Source: Adiantum capillus-veneris | Taxonomy: Eukaryota; Streptophyta; Polypodiopsida; Polypodiales; Pteridaceae | Assembly: GCA_014529385.2 (NCBI GenBank) | Contig: CM043954.1 | Location: 5,271,306-5,335,305, forward strand | Direction of reading: 5' to 3' | DNA length: 64,000 nucleotides | Shown: piece by piece, positions 45,093-58,084 of the stretch | How the letters are laid out: each line of letters opens with the position of its first letter | Position numbering within the stretch: position 1 is the stretch's first letter | Made by a program: the position numbers and the translations under genes | Notes under the pieces: model-generated | Database searches by the model: none | Seen by the model: the letters and a program-made list of their open reading frames with translations, nothing else | What the model was told of the DNA's origin: nothing

Positions 45093-46036
45093 TGTTACAA
45101 GTTGGACACACCCCACGGCAACTAACTACTCGGAAGATTATTATTTTTGTAATTATTCATTCATTGAGGAAAACCTGATTTTTCACCTTGTAAATGTTGG
45201 GACTTATAGAAGTTTCCAGATTGTATCCCAGTTTTGATAGTTAGATTGAGTAGATGGTTGATTTTGGAACTTTAGGGTTTGAGAATTGTAAGGTATATAT
45301 ACCACTTTTTGACCTTAATGAAAAAACCTTTTGTCATTTTTAAAAACAAGTTTTGAAGTCTGTGAGTGAGTGTACTGTGTACGAGAGAGAGTGTGAGCTT
45401 CATCTTGACGCTATGTGTGCACTGGTGGTCGGAATTGAGTGTTGAGAAGTGCAGTGTGTTGCCCTCGAGGAGAGCTACGTGCCAATACCTACATTGCGTG
45501 CGTACGGTCCGGTTTTGCGAGCTCCTTCTACGAACTTCATCTCGTGTTTGGGTGAGCATACGCTGTTCGATTTTGCATTGCAGCATATTCACGCGTTCGC
45601 ATTGAGTAGAACTACACATTATGCACTTTAGATTTCGGAAACGAAGACCTGCAGATTTCGGGCAGACATCCTATGTGATTTTGCACCGGGTGTTTTGGGT
45701 TGGGATTTTGGTTCATAGACCTTAGGGAGAGCGACCTATCGGTGTTAGTAGGGTCTCCTTCAATTTCTATGGTGTTTTGAAATTGTTTGGAAGTGTTCGG
45801 CTCTAGAAAGCGTTGTAGGAAGTTTCCTCTTATGCACTCTTGAAGGCTGTGACTTAGACAATTGGTAGAGACCTCTGTAGGAATTAGTTAGGAGTCGGTC
45901 GAGTGTAGGTTGACACCTTATGCTTGCTTCCACGCGCCTGTGGGTCGAGCTTCGTCCTTAGCTGACATTATATGTTAGGTAAGTTCTCACTGTGCTGACG
46001 TCCGTCGCGGCGTATCCGTCCAACAGCCTCCCAACA
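45093..46036 (+). repeat. LTR with polypurine tract before and primer site after (944 bp)
   Basis: TGTTACAAGTT...CCTCCCAACA. Directly upstream is AAGGAGGGGGGGAG (45079-45092), a classical polypurine tract. Directly downstream is TTTGGCACCATTGCTGGGGA (46037-46056), the primer-site and leader sequence typical of plant gypsy elements. A TATA-like GGTATATATACC lies near 45294. It therefore acts as 3' LTR for the left side and 5' LTR for the right side. No second copy is in the window. Confidence 0.85.
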
Positions 46037-49000
46037 TTTGGCACCATTGCTGGGGATCGATTACCTAAGCTAGTGAGTATAGGATGTTTAGAATAGAGTA
46101 ATTTCACTACTAATTTCATTGGTTTTTGAGTGTGTCTAACTCAATTTTGGTTTGATTTAATGATTTTGTGCAAGTAATTGAAGCTAATTTTTGAGTTATG
46201 AATACCCCAAACCCTCAATTTCACTAATTTCATACCAACCCTTGCTAATTTTGCTTCATTTCCATGCTAATTGTACTTATTTTATCCTAAATTTACTAAT
46301 TTTTTACTAAATTTTCTAACCTAACCACTAACATTTGAAGTGTAATGTATGTTAAATCCCCTTGCAAGAGGTGGAATCAACACTTTTATCAAGTTAATTG
46401 TGCTAATCCTTGCCTAATTTGATGATTTGAGTGGTTGATTTTTGGCCTATAACGGTCAATTTTTGGGCTAGTTTGGAAGAACCACACATTCGTGTGCATG
46501 ATGGAATTATCGCATGGAGCATGGATTAGCTTGGATGCATTAGATTGTAAGTGCATTGACCTACTCCATTCAATTTTTGAGTGGCTGATTTGATTTCAAT
46601 GTGTTGCTAATTTATTGCTAAAATTAGATGTGTAAATCAATTGACCTACACTTTGCACCTAATTTGATTCACTTCGAATGAAATTGATGGTCAAATTTGA
46701 CTAATGAACTTTCTGTGTGTAAAGATAATGCTTAATTCTCATCAAGAATTCATGTGTGTGCATAAAAACTCATTGTGTGTGTAATGCACCAAAGAGGGGG
46801 AAAACTGCCAAAAAATTCAAGTGTGTGTGCACCTAATCTTGAGTGTGTGCATGCATAGAAATTGAGAAAATTGATGATATGTGAGTATGAAATCATGTAA
46901 TTGATGTGTATGTTGGGCTAATTCAATCAATGGATAAGCGTAATTGCCAAAAATTTGGGCAAAAAAAACAAGTGTGTGTGGCCATCCAAGACCACTTGAT
47001 TTTCAATGATTGATGGTCAATTGGGGCACCTAAATAATTTATTGATTGTAAAATGTGCATGAAAAGTGTGTGCAATCATTAGGTATAAGCCTAAATTCAT
47101 TGCCAATTGAGCCAAATTTGATCTTTTGTGCTTAATTTTTTAGTGTGTTCATTGCTTCATTGGGTAAAAAAGTGCTATTTTTTAAGAAATTGAGCATACA
47201 TGCATTTAATTATGCTTGATTGAGTTTCAAATTTGAGCATTTCAATGTGGAATTGAAGTAGTTTTTGTATAGAATTTTGGCCTAAACTTGGGTGTGTGTG
47301 CCAATTAATGGTATGTGCAATCCAATGGGTGAATGAATAATTGGTATTTTTAACCAATTAGGATGATTAATTTGGCAAAATAATTGATGTGTGTGTCACG
47401 ATTGGCTTTGAGAATTGAGATAGATTATTCAATTGGTATTGTGTGTGCCTATGCAATGGCATTACCTATCCAAATTGGAATAAATGATTAGTGTTGATCA
47501 CTAATCATAAGGACTGAATAGACCTAAAGGACTTTGTGTGTGTCATCAATCAATTGAGACGAATGACTTAATTGCACATAATTGAGAATGATTTTATGTA
47601 TTACCATTGAGTTGTATTCCAATTTGATTGGATATGGCAAATATTTTCATTACATTGTGTCTTTGCAATTGCCATAATTAAGTGTGCGTAGCCATACAAA
47701 CCAAAATGACAAACTCCGAGGGGTTTGAATGATTAGGGTTTTGATGTATGAGCGATTAATTTTGCAATGACTAAAAACAAAAAATCGTGTTTGAATTGGC
47801 CAATGTTTTGTGCCAATTTGGTCTACGTAATTATGGATAGTGGTATGAGCAACTCACAAGTTGAAATGATTACAAATTGGGTTTGGAATGGCCAAGAACA
47901 ATTATGTCGCTCATCTTGTGAGCTTGCAATATTCAACTTGATAAATTGGAAACTAATTTTGTGCGCAAATTCTTTCAAAGTCAAAGTGTGTGTCAATGAT
48001 CTTTTGGAATAGTATGGTGAACAAATTAATGAGAATTTTTTATATTTTGACAATATATGGCTTAAAATCTCATTAGGTTGTTCATTGTATGATGTGTGTG
48101 CATATAAACCTTGTGCTTACAAAATTGCAATTAGATCAAGAGCATTGGAGAGATTCGGACATGGTATATGCATTAACTGAACTAGTACCGCCAATTGATT
48201 GTGAATTGATTCAATTTTGAAATGGAAATTGGAATTGTATGCACACATAAACTCCAATTAAAGTGGGGTTCAGATGACAAATTACATGTTTTTATTCACA
48301 AATTTTTAGTCTAAATCATGAAAATATTAGTCTTGTATGTGTGCAAAGAGATCCAAGATTTCCTTCGAACTTGGGAGCTTAGGATAATTTAAGGGAGACA
48401 CTAATATTGATCTATGAAATTTACTCCTTAGATGAGTCTCTTTGTTAGACCCCATGCACACATAACTCCTAGTGGGAGCACTCCCTAAGAAAGACAATTT
48501 TCCAAGATGAGTGTAAAAAATGTATATAAAATCATTGCCAGGTATCAATGGTCACCCACTTGCCGATGCTCCTGCTCATGATGAGACCCCACACCCTCAT
48601 GCACACACACACCTTAGTGTACCCCACTCGCTCTAGACTTGCTCCCTAAATTTGTGTTGAAAGCTGTCTACGTCCCTCTCATTGGCCCACCACCCGCCTC
48701 AATAGTTGTCATTCTTGGCCACTTGTAAGCTAATCAGGTCTCAATCACAAACCACACACACACCCATGCTCAATCTGGTCGCCCCAAAACTGCCGTTACT
48801 TTCACCTACAAATGATAGAATGCCATCATGTCCTCCTTCCAGACCTCGCATATGTTGGCCTTATCCTCCACCCACCATCTTGGAAAAAAATCTTTCAGGC
48901 ACTAGTAAGAGATCTATTTTAAAAGAAGTATGGTGAATGGTCTTGCTTTAGTGATCAAGAGAGCTCAATTGACACTTCATCATTTTCTCTAAATTCCATA

Positions 49001-51456
49001 TGTGCTATATGAGCATGATGTGGACATCTGTTGTGTGCTTTGATTGTGTGAAACTTCTATGCACAATTGATCGTATTTTGCACTAATGGTTGGCTTGTGC
49101 AGAACATGGTTTAGTGCTTGGCTTGATTGACATTATCATTGCACTAAATGGAAAAAAAATCCCTTGTGACATGCATGGGGTTTGAGAGCTACATTGATGA
49201 TACATTCGTGCTTGATTGAGACATGTTACACTTGGACTTGGTTTGCTTGTACATGTTAGTGCTTAAATTGAATGAAAAATTGTTCTAAAGCACTAAAATT
49301 GAGCTTCTTGATAGCAAAAAGAGATCACTAAAGTTTGGGCTTGGCATTGATTGTGCATTTTAAGTGCTTGATTTGATTGCAAAATCTTTACATAGCACAA
49401 AAAATTGAGCTTCTTTGAATGAGCATGAGAGGGTAGTAAAATTTTGGGTTTGTGATTGTGCATGCTTTTAGGGCTTGTGTTGAATTTTCAAATGCTTAGA
49501 GCACTAATGATTTGAGCTGTTTTGAAGGGTTGTGGGCAGCACAAACTTTCCATTGATCCAAGAAGGGGTCATCATTGCAAAAAAATACAAAACTTGGCTA
49601 TGTAGAGCAATTCCAATTCTTTGGATTAAAATTTGTATACATGCTAGCTCATAGCTTGGTCTAAAGTGGAAATGTTTTCATTTGAGCTAGTGTTTACCCA
49701 ACTTCTTTAGAGCTTTCAAGTACAAATTTGGCTATCGAGAGCCATTTAATTTCATTCCATTGAAAGTTGAAGTCATCTCTAGCTCATAGATTGCTCTAAA
49801 ATTGTAAAATTTCATGTAAGATAGTTGTTAACCAACTTTTTGGAAAGCTTTAAAAATATAAAATTTGGCTTTCAAGAGCCACTTCATTTCATCAAAATTG
49901 CATTATTTTCAGCTGTTGGCTTGTTTTAAATTTCATACTTCAAGTGAGCTAGAAACTAATCAACTTTTGAATCATGCATGAGAGATGGCAAAAATTGAAA
50001 ACTTTTCTGATGTAGAAGCTCATTCTCTCTCATTTTGTTATGTATGCATAAAGTTGCTATCGAAGAGCATCATGTGCATAACCAAAGGCAATTTTCTCCC
50101 TTGGGTTTTTTCCTTTTGGCAAATTCGGGTATGCAAGATCCTAACTTTAGGTTCATTAATGTTTTTTTGTGTGCTTTTAGATTTCAATAAAAGGACTTTG
50201 AAGCTTGTGTTTACACTTAGCTTCAATCAGCTTGGATTGTAATAAAAAGATCAAGAGACTTCTCTACAAGGGGATGCTTGCTCAAGGATGCACAAAGAGC
50301 ATGAATAGGTGTAATCCTTCCATGATTTTTCTCTTTTGTTTATCTCTTCATTCTCTTGCTTGTCTTAAGTGAGATTTTGCTTCTAAGCTATGGTTCTTTC
50401 ATGTTCAAAAGCTAAGCATACTAAAGTTTCAACACTTTGCTTTGTGAATATTAACTTATCAAAAAATTAGGTTTTATGTGTGCTAATTATAGGTAATTGG
50501 CCTTGACCTTAGGTTAATGTAGGTTCATTTCTCATTAGTCATAGACTCTAAGTGATAGTCTTAATACTCCATTCATTTTTAACATGACTTAGGGCTATGA
50601 TTAGGCCTTAGTCCTTAGTCCAATTGCCATAAGCATCTCATGATGGAAGAAATAAAAGTGCAAAAAAATGAAACAATGAAGGAAAAAAGTGTCAAGAAAA
50701 AGTAGCAAAACTGCTACTAGACACACGAAGAGAAAATTTCTATGTTATGTTGTATCCATGTGAGGCTTAGTGCCTTATTGGCACTTGGCAGGCGAGGGGA
50801 ATCACCTTGGCTCGCTTGGTCAAGGCCCTAAACCAATGCCCTAGGCTGATAGGGTTAGTTTTCACCTTGGTAGGCTAGTAGGATTTTGGAAAACCTTCTT
50901 GAGGGTTCAAGGAGCCGAGAGTTGCACCGAGACTGCCATGGGGTGGTAGCCTTGTGATGTGTATGACTTTTTTCTATAAATGACAAAAACAAACTTCCAT
51001 GAGCTTCAAAAAGTTGTGACAATGTACTTATAGATTAGGAGCCTTTTTATAGCCCATAGACATGATAGACTTGAATGATTTATTAATATTGGTCACATAG
51101 TGTTTAGGCTAGTAGGTTTATGAACTTTCATTAGCTTAGGGTCATAATTGATTGCTTCTGTTTCATGCATAAAACTGAAATTTCAAGTGGTTTAATCTTC
51201 ATGATAGTTTGAGTGTTTTTTTGCTTTGTGCTATCTAGTTTTTGACTATGATTCACCCATCTTTTAGAAGCAAAAAAAACCCCTTTTCCTGATTGTTCAT
51301 TGTACTTCATGTTATTATCCTTGTTTTTCTTTGATGCTCGTTACTTTTTCTTATGATTTGCAAATCAACATGTCTTCCATGGACTTTCTTTCTACCATGT
51401 CTCCGTGTTTTGCTTCACCGGCACACAAGGACGTGCGTCAAATTAGGAAGGGGGAA
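46037..51456 (+). mobile_element. LARD-like non-coding retrotransposon interior (5.4 kb)
   Basis: Bounded by a primer-binding site at the left and a polypurine tract (AGGAAGGGGGAA, 51445-51456) at the right, but without any gag or pol similarity in six frames. It is AT-rich with frequent GTGTGTG runs (46740-48130) and vague internal repeats (for example ACTT...AAATTTGGCT...GAGCCA near 49692 and 49832). This is the layout of large retrotransposon derivatives, which rely on partner elements for proteins. Confidence 0.65.
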
Positions 51457-52568
51457 TGTTAGTAGCGGCTAACACAGGCTACACCGGTTATGCATCAAGC
51501 GAGAGGTATGCTATGGTTGTGCATAATATTTCCAACTCACTTTGTATAATTCCTGGGCTCATTGGGAGTTCCAAAGTTGTATATGATAGCTAGACTGCTC
51601 AAACTCAAACCCATAGTAGAAGGGATTGTGGTGAAAGCCTTTAAAAGGAAGCCTTTATGCAAGGATGCTTCATTCTTGAGTATCCACTCTTAAAGATACA
51701 CTTTTGATAGCTCTCTCTCTTGAATGTTCACTCTATGGATGGCCTAGCCTTGAGCTTAATGCCCATGCTTAAGAGGCTAGTGCTAATCCATTGTAATTAG
51801 AGAACCATTCTTAATCTAATATCTACTTTTGAGAGCTCTCTCTCTTGAGTGTTCACTCTATGGATGGCCTAGCCTTGAGCTTAATGCCCATGCTTAAGAG
51901 GCTAGTGCTAATCCATTATAATTAGAGAACCATTCTTAATCTAATCTCTACATTTTTATTAGTCTACTTATTTTCTACTCCATTATGCCATGAAGTAGTT
52001 TCACCTTTCTCATTATTCTAGATTTGAGTTTGTGTGATGACTTCTTGCTATTAACCACTCTTATCCTTTTATAAGCACTCGGTTTGCGATATTTGACATC
52101 ACTAATTAGGTTGGTTAAGTTGGTCCTTAATCTTGTAATTAGTGTGTGTTCCCTATTGTTTGCTTGTGTGTGGATAGGTTTTATGAAACTCTAGCACCAT
52201 TCACCTCGTGTATGTAGCTATTGATGAAGTGCCTTGATTGGCATCTGGTGATTGGAGAGGTGAGGGAGAGGCCAACACCAATGCAATTAGTGTGTGCTTA
52301 TCATTAGTGTGGTGTGGGTTTCTAGTCTATGGTAAGTTCGAATTCGGTGGGCTTATGTGTGTAGGAGTTGATTAATTAAAGATTAGAGTATAATTATAGC
52401 TAGTCTTGCCATAACTAATCTCTACTTGCATTGGATGAGCATACTCATGAATCCTCTTATTCTATTCGTCCAATGCTCGTGCTTCCATACCCTAGCTGGG
52501 TTTCCAATCCACGGATTGATAATTTTGTGTGGGTTGCGATTAGGTCATTGCTACAATGCCTCCCAACA
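51457..52568 (+). repeat. 3' LTR of the LARD-like element (1112 bp)
   Basis: TGTTAGTAGCGG...TGCCTCCCAACA, preceded by a polypurine tract. It has the same last ten bases (CCTCCCAACA) as the LTR at 45093-46036 but no visible similarity inside. No primer site follows it. It contains a 2x125-bp tandem duplication. Confidence 0.75.
51701..51950. repeat. 2x125-bp tandem duplication inside the LTR
   Basis: Units start at 51701 and 51826 (CTTTTGA-AGCTCTCTCTCTTG) and include TGGATGGCCTAGCCTTGAGC. Only a few substitutions separate them. Confidence 0.95.
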
Positions 52569-53086
52569 TGTTGATATGGGCAAAGGAATTCACGATGATA
52601 TTGCTAGCCAGGGGCTATAGAAATAAAATGTTGTATTTGGCACTATCATGTGGGTACAATACTTTCTATATTCATTCTCTCTGTCATGGTCTCTTTGTCT
52701 TTGATACCTTCTCTCATGTTAATCATGTTTGTTTGTCTTTCATACCTTCTGTCCAAAATGTCATCTCTTGAATCACGTTCATCAAAGGATAAGCCCAACA
52801 TGGCTAAGGCAATGTATCTCTTTGCCAAGCTTGATGAGGATGCCACATTGTGTTTCTCCACAATAGCCCTTAAGGAATGCATTGCTAAGAAAAACATGTT
52901 TATCCAACAATCTTGACTATCAATCTGATTTAAAATCTTGTGAAGGAATTTTGTAAGGCTACAAGCCTTCAAGGCTCACAAAACCTTTGGCTTACTTGTC
53001 ACTACCAGTACAACAAAAAAACACACTTTTTACAACCACCAATAATAGTCCAGAGATTCTTCAACTAGGCCTTGTGAGGGAAAAAA
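52569..53086. other. Non-coding stretch
   Basis: No supported gene. On the minus strand 52646-52920 reads as a charged, gag-like low-complexity peptide (MREGIKDKETMTERMNIE) that weakly resembles one at 59483-59770 on the other side of the copia pair. Confidence 0.4.
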
Positions 53087-54058
53087 TGCCCCGGCGGTCC
53101 TAAGTGTGATCACACACATCACTACCTCATGTATGGTAACAAATATCCCCCTAGGAGTATTTTGGTGAACAAGAACTAGCACATAGTGTATAGGGCAGTG
53201 CCATGCCCTGAGGACATGATCAATTCACAAAGAGGAATAAGCCCAAAGATTTGCGGAAAGGTTTGAGCTTCTCACAAGACAATGCCTTTCTGAAATGATC
53301 TACAAGGTTGTCCCATGTTGGCACAAAAGCCCAAGCTAATCTCTTTAATGAGAGTCTTTCTTTGACATAGTGATAATGCACCTCAATGTTCTTTGTGCAA
53401 GCATGAAAAATTGGGTTTCTTGAAATTGCCAATGCTCTCTGACTATCTGTGTAGATGAATGTCTTGTCCAGCACCCAAATCATCCATAAGGCGTCTGAGC
53501 CATACGCACTCAACAGTAGATGCTGTGAAGACTGCCCTGTACTCAGCCTCACAACCGAAAGTGGCCATAATGGGTTGCTTCTCACTCAACCGTGATATGA
53601 ATGAGTTGTTGAGCATGAAACAAAAACCACTTGTGGACACTCGCATGTCATAAAAACCATCCAAATCTGAGTGTGGAAAAACATGTAAATCTGGTGGCAA
53701 TGATCCCCCTTGGGATAAAACAAGCCAAGATGTAAAGGGACACTCAAGTAGCAGAAAATCCTCTTGATAGCTTGCCAATGCTTAGACTATGGGCTATGCA
53801 TAAATTTGTTGACTTGTGAGACTGCAAACTGAATATTTGGCTTTGTTATGCATACGTAAATAAGGCATCCTTAATAAAGAGTGACATTGGCAGGATCACC
53901 AGAATCATGAGACTCAATTTGAAACTTGTTTCCATGGGAGTAGTAATAGATTTGCAATCCTCAAGTTCAAACTTATATAGTAGTGTCTGTATATAGCTTG
54001 TTTGACACAAGGTAATACCACCATCACATCGCTTGAATTGTATGCCTAAGTAGTGATG
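53087..54058 (-). mobile_element. copia-3, 3' part, split by copia-2
   Basis: Minus-strand copia of the same family. A truncated LTR end (53087-53141, ending GTATGGTAACA) is followed by a purine tract (53142-53153), RNase H and the RT C-terminal part up to 54058, where copia-2 begins. The rest of the RT continues at 59199. Fragments of RNase H are spread over several frames (HVFPHSDLDGF, GCEAEYRAVFTA, IYTDSQRALA, NIEVHYHYVKERL), so it is heavily decayed. Confidence 0.88.
53220..54058 (-). pseudogene. copia-3 RT C-terminus and RNase H
   Basis: Pieces in order on the minus strand: HYLGIQFKRCDGGITLCQTS, TPMETSFKLSL, GSLPPDLHVF, the RNase H acidic boxes in PHSDLDGF, CEAEYRAV and YTDSQRAL, and the tail KALSCEKLKPFRKSLG to a stop at 53220. 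Compared with copia-1 there are at least three frame changes and the D-W-AG box has become DLDGFYD. Not functional. Confidence 0.85.
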
Positions 54059-54287
54059 TGTTGGAATTAGGGTTGCAGGAAAACACACACATCTTGGAGA
54101 AGATGATGGAAGCTCAGGGCACACAACAAAGAGTGTATTACTTAGTGTGAATTGGAAAGATAATTTAACCCTAGAGTGATGGGTGTATATACAATGAACG
54201 AGGTAAAAAACCTCCTAGAGAGGGGAAAAATGTCCCGGCATTTCTAAGTGTGTTCACACACATCACTACCACATGTATATGGTAACA
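54059..54287 (-). repeat. copia-2 3' LTR (229 bp)
   Basis: On the minus strand it runs TGTTACCATA to TTCCAACA. The purine tract CCAGGGAGGATT lies just upstream (54288-54299). A TATA-like TGTATATAC is near 54190. Confidence 0.95.
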
Positions 54288-54305
54288 AATCCTCCCTGGA
54301 GTGAT

Positions 54306-55240
54306 TCAATTAATGAGATCTAGCACATAGAGTAAAAGGAAGTGCCATGCCCTGAGGAAATGATCAATCCAAAAAGGGGAGTAATCCCAAAGCTTTGCGA
54401 AAAGCTTTGAACTTCTTACAAGACAATGCCTTTGTGAAAGATCTACAAGGTTGTCATGTGCTGGCACATAATCCAAGTAGGCTTCTCCTATTGAGAGCCT
54501 CTCCCTGACATAGTGATAATGCACCTCAATGTGCTTTGTGCGAGCATGAAAAATTGGGTTCCTAGCAACTGCCAATGCGCTCTGATTATCAGTGTAGATA
54601 GTGTTGGCAGTGTCTTGTCCAACACCCAAATCATCCATAAGGCGTCTGAGCCGGACACACTCAGCCGTAGCTGTGAAGACTGCCCTGTACTCAACCTCAC
54701 AACTAGAAGTAGACATAGTAAGTTTCTTCTTGTTGAACCATGATATACATGAACTTCCAAGCATGAAACAGAAACCACTTGTGGTGTCTTGCGTGTTAAA
54801 ACAACCAGCCCAGTCTAAGTCCAAAAAATCATGTAAGTTTGGCGGCAATGATCCACCCTTGGGATAAAACAAGCCAAGATGTAAAGTTCCACTCAAGTAG
54901 CAAAAAATCCTCTTGACACCCCGCCAATGCTTAGACCCTGGGCTATGCATAAATTTGTTGACCTATGAAACTGCAAACTAGATATCCGGCCTCGTGTTGC
55001 ATATACAAATGAGGAATTTTGGCAAAGAGTTACATCTACAGGATCACCAGTATCATGAAGACTCAATTTTGAACCTGTTTCCATGGGAATGGAAATAGGT
55101 TTGCAATCCTCAAGTCCAAACTTACATAGCAATGTTTCTATGTAACTTTTCTAACACAAGGAAATACCACCATCACACTGCTCAAACCGTATACCCAAGT
55201 AATGATGCAACAACCCTAAATATTTCATCTTGAAAGTAGC
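54306..55240 (-). pseudogene. copia-2 RT C-terminus and RNase H
   Basis: Minus strand. Includes RT C-terminal MLCKFGLEDCKPISIPMETG (about 55132-55070), then from 54950 the MHSPGSKHWRGVKRI connection and an RNase H with DLDWAGCFN, SSCEVEYRAVFTA and IYTDNQSALA, ending near a frameshifted tail at 54306. Frame changes near 55000-55030 and 54440 separate the pieces. All three acidic boxes are present, so decay is by frame loss, not active-site change. Confidence 0.88.
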
Positions 55241-56226
55241 ATTTAAATCATATTTAAATTCATCAATATGTCTCTCATTTGGTCCAATGATGAGCAATCA
55301 TCCACATAAAGAACCACAAAGAGAAGTACATCACCCTCACGCTTTACATACAATGTGCTTTTTGTTGGACTGTTGCAAAAGCCTCGTTTGACCAAATGAG
55401 TGTCAGCCTTCTCATACCAAGCACGAGGAGATTGCTTCAACCCATACAAAGCTTTGTTACATTTGCACACCTTATTCTCTTATCCTTTCTTGACAAAACC
55501 ACGAGGCTGCTTTACATAATATGTCACCATTCAAGAAAGCAGTAACCATGTCTGATTGATGTACATCCCAGCCAAAATGAGCTGCCAATGCACATAGAAA
55601 ACCCACAATAGTCATAGGACAAGTGGGAGAAAAAGTCACTTCATAATATATGCCTCTTTACGATGCGTAACCCTTTGCAACAAGTTGAGCCTTATAGTGA
55701 TCAATCTCACCATCCAGCTTGCATTTCAACTTGTAAACCTACTTTGTACCAATGGACTTTTTTCCAGGAGGCAAATCACATAAAGTCCATGTCCCATTTT
55801 CTATAAGTGCATCATATTCTGATTGCATGACAACCATCTAATTTTATGAATTTTGTGCTTCATCAAAAGACAGAGGTTCCTCAACATCATTTAAGCTAGT
55901 CACAGTCACAGTCAAAGCATAACAATCTGATGCATAAGATGCATAACAAGAGACTGAACAAGTGCGACTAGAAAAAGATGCATCCAATTCACTGTCATGC
56001 AATGTATGCACCAGCCATTTTGGCATACGTCTAGCCTACTCATTCTCAGCCCTTTCCTTATCAAGTACATGATGTACATCTGCATCAATAATACATCGAT
56101 CTACAACATTTTCAAAAAACCACATAGGATGTACATTTTCCTCAATTGGAATTTACATTCGTAATTCCACCACTAAAAAGAGGCAATAAAGTGACATAAA
56201 TGTATTGTGAGCTTACTCTAGTGTCT
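55241..56226 (-). pseudogene. copia-2 RT N-terminal half
   Basis: Minus strand. ALYGLKQSPRAWYEKADTHL and the catalytic box LYVDD (55297-55308) are recognisable. One base is missing directly after YVDD compared with copia-1, which turns LLITGPNERH into an out-of-frame CSSLDQMRD. Upstream, 55500-56226 holds several stops in the connector between integrase and RT. Confidence 0.85.
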
Positions 56227-57132
56227 CTAGTACATGACAACAAGGGCTGAGTAGAATCTTTCACAAAACACAACATCACATGAAACCAAAATACGCTTTG
56301 TTTGTGGATGATATAACCTGTAACATTTGCTTTCAGTACTATAACCAACAAAAATACATTTTATAGCCTTATCATCCAATTTTTTGCGTTGTGTTTGTGG
56401 CACCAAAGTATATGCCAAACTGCCAAAAACACGCATGTTCTCACTAGAAGTCTTTCTATCATGCCATGCTTCATATGGAGTAATAGACTGCAAATCTTTT
56501 GTAGGAAACCTGTTTAGTACATAAGTGGCACACATGAAGGCCTCAAGAAAAAAAGAATGCGGCAAAGATTGACTTTTGACCATACATCGTGCCATTTCTA
56601 TAAGTGATCTATTTTTCTTCTCAGCAACACCATTTTTCTCAGGTGTATAAGGCACTATACATTGGTGTTTTATTCCACAACTAGCCAAAAATGCATTAAA
56701 TTCATGAGACATATACTCCCCCCCTCGATCAAAATGGAGGGTGTCGAATCCAGCCATAGCCACAAACTGTTTGAAGCACATAAATACTTTGAACTTTGCT
56801 TTAAGCGGAAATACCCATGCATGCCTGGAGTAATCATTAATGAAAGTCACAAAGTAAAGTTAATTACCCAAGGATAGACTTTGCATGGTCCCACAAATAC
56901 CACTATGCACAAGCTGCAACATGCATATGGCCCTAACTGAACCATCCTTTGGAAACTTAGAACGCTGCATCTTACTCAAAATACAGCCTTCACAAACGTG
57001 TTTGATAGGTGCTTCAATAGGTGGCAAAGAAGCAACCATATCAAATTTTTGCAAACGCAAGAAATTGACAAAATTCAGATGACCAAAATGTGCATGCCAA
57101 AGTTTTGCATCTGAAATAGCCTTTGAATCCAC
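56227..57132 (-). pseudogene. copia-2 integrase
   Basis: Minus strand. The GAG-pre-integrase zinc region LWHAHFGHLNF...CEGCILSKMQR lies at about 57090-56950. A frame change near 56865 leads to the core TFINDYSRHAWVFPLKAK (first catalytic Asp), LHFDRGGEYMS (second Asp) and EKNGVAEKKNRSLIEMAR (Glu). FGSLAY, KCIFVGY and HPQTKRILVSCDVVF follow, the usual copia integrase C-terminus. All three catalytic residues are present; the frameshift and downstream stop inactivate it. Confidence 0.9.
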
Positions 57133-58084
57133 AACTGCATTTGCAAAATTCTACCCACACTTGTCATACAACGTGAGCTTATACAGCCCATGACATAAAA
57201 TGCTGGATGCAACAATTTCATCATCGAAACTGAGATCATGTATTGTACATCTTTTATCCACAAATTTGACTACAAGACCAAGTCTAGCAAGTGCAGATAT
57301 GGACAACAGACTCTTCTCAATCTCAGGTACATAAATTGCATCAAAAGGTGTGAAAGAATTGCCATTTGCAGTAGTAAAGCACAATCTTTCCAGCTCCCTG
57401 AACCAGATAAGAGGCATTGTTGGCACAAGTAACCAAATTCCCATGAGGGATGTACTCAAGAGAGGTGAACAAATCACGATGTGAGGTAATGTGATTTGTA
57501 GAACCACGATCAAAATACCACACATGTGAATTTGTAGCTACTGACATGCATGCATCATGGATATCAGGATTATAGGTACACTCTGCACTAAAAGCCCATT
57601 GTGCATCAACATCGGTATCACAGTCTCCTTTCACAAAAGACTCAACAATAGCTGCATTTGTAGTGTAGCCAGCATTTGTAGTCGAACCACTATCTTTAGC
57701 CTCTTTGGCCTTCAACTTAGAACACTGCTGGATCAAGTGATCATTGACTTTACAATAATGGCAACACATCTTCTTTTTTCTCTTATCACCAAAATTTCCA
57801 AATGAGCTGCTACTAGCAGAAGCATTAGGAACATGTGATTTTTCACTTGCAAAAGAACCATATGAAGTGGATGCATTGCTGTTATCACCCTTTCTTTGAG
57901 AAGAATTGAAAGCATGTTCAACTGCACGCTGTCTAGTCCTGTTTTTTTTGGAAAGTGACTCTTGCAACAATAATGTGCACAATGTATCAAACTTGACAAC
58001 TTCAGGATTTCCTTGGGTCATAAGTCTCCAAGTACTAGCAAAAGTATGGTAAGAGTCTAGCAAGGCATGAAGAACAGTCTGCAC
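57133..58084 (-). pseudogene. copia-2 gag C-terminus and protease
   Basis: Minus strand. Capsid-type gag end (LLDSYHTFASTWRLMTQG), Ser/Asn-rich linker, and a CCHC knuckle CHYCKVNDHLIQQC (CX2CX4HX4C, about 57755-57714). The protease follows with WYFDRGSTNHIT at about 57520; Arg replaces the Ser/Thr of the catalytic D-S/T-G, which should abolish activity. A frameshift near 57400 separates the protease end (LLSISALARLGLVVKF). Confidence 0.87.

Noticed and set aside
46740-48130. TG-rich microsatellite
   Set aside because: Runs are short (mostly 6-10 bases) and dispersed, so this is compositional bias and not a defined microsatellite.
45093-52568. A single normal LTR retrotransposon with matching LTRs
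   Set aside because: The two LTRs share only the last ten bases and do not align internally.
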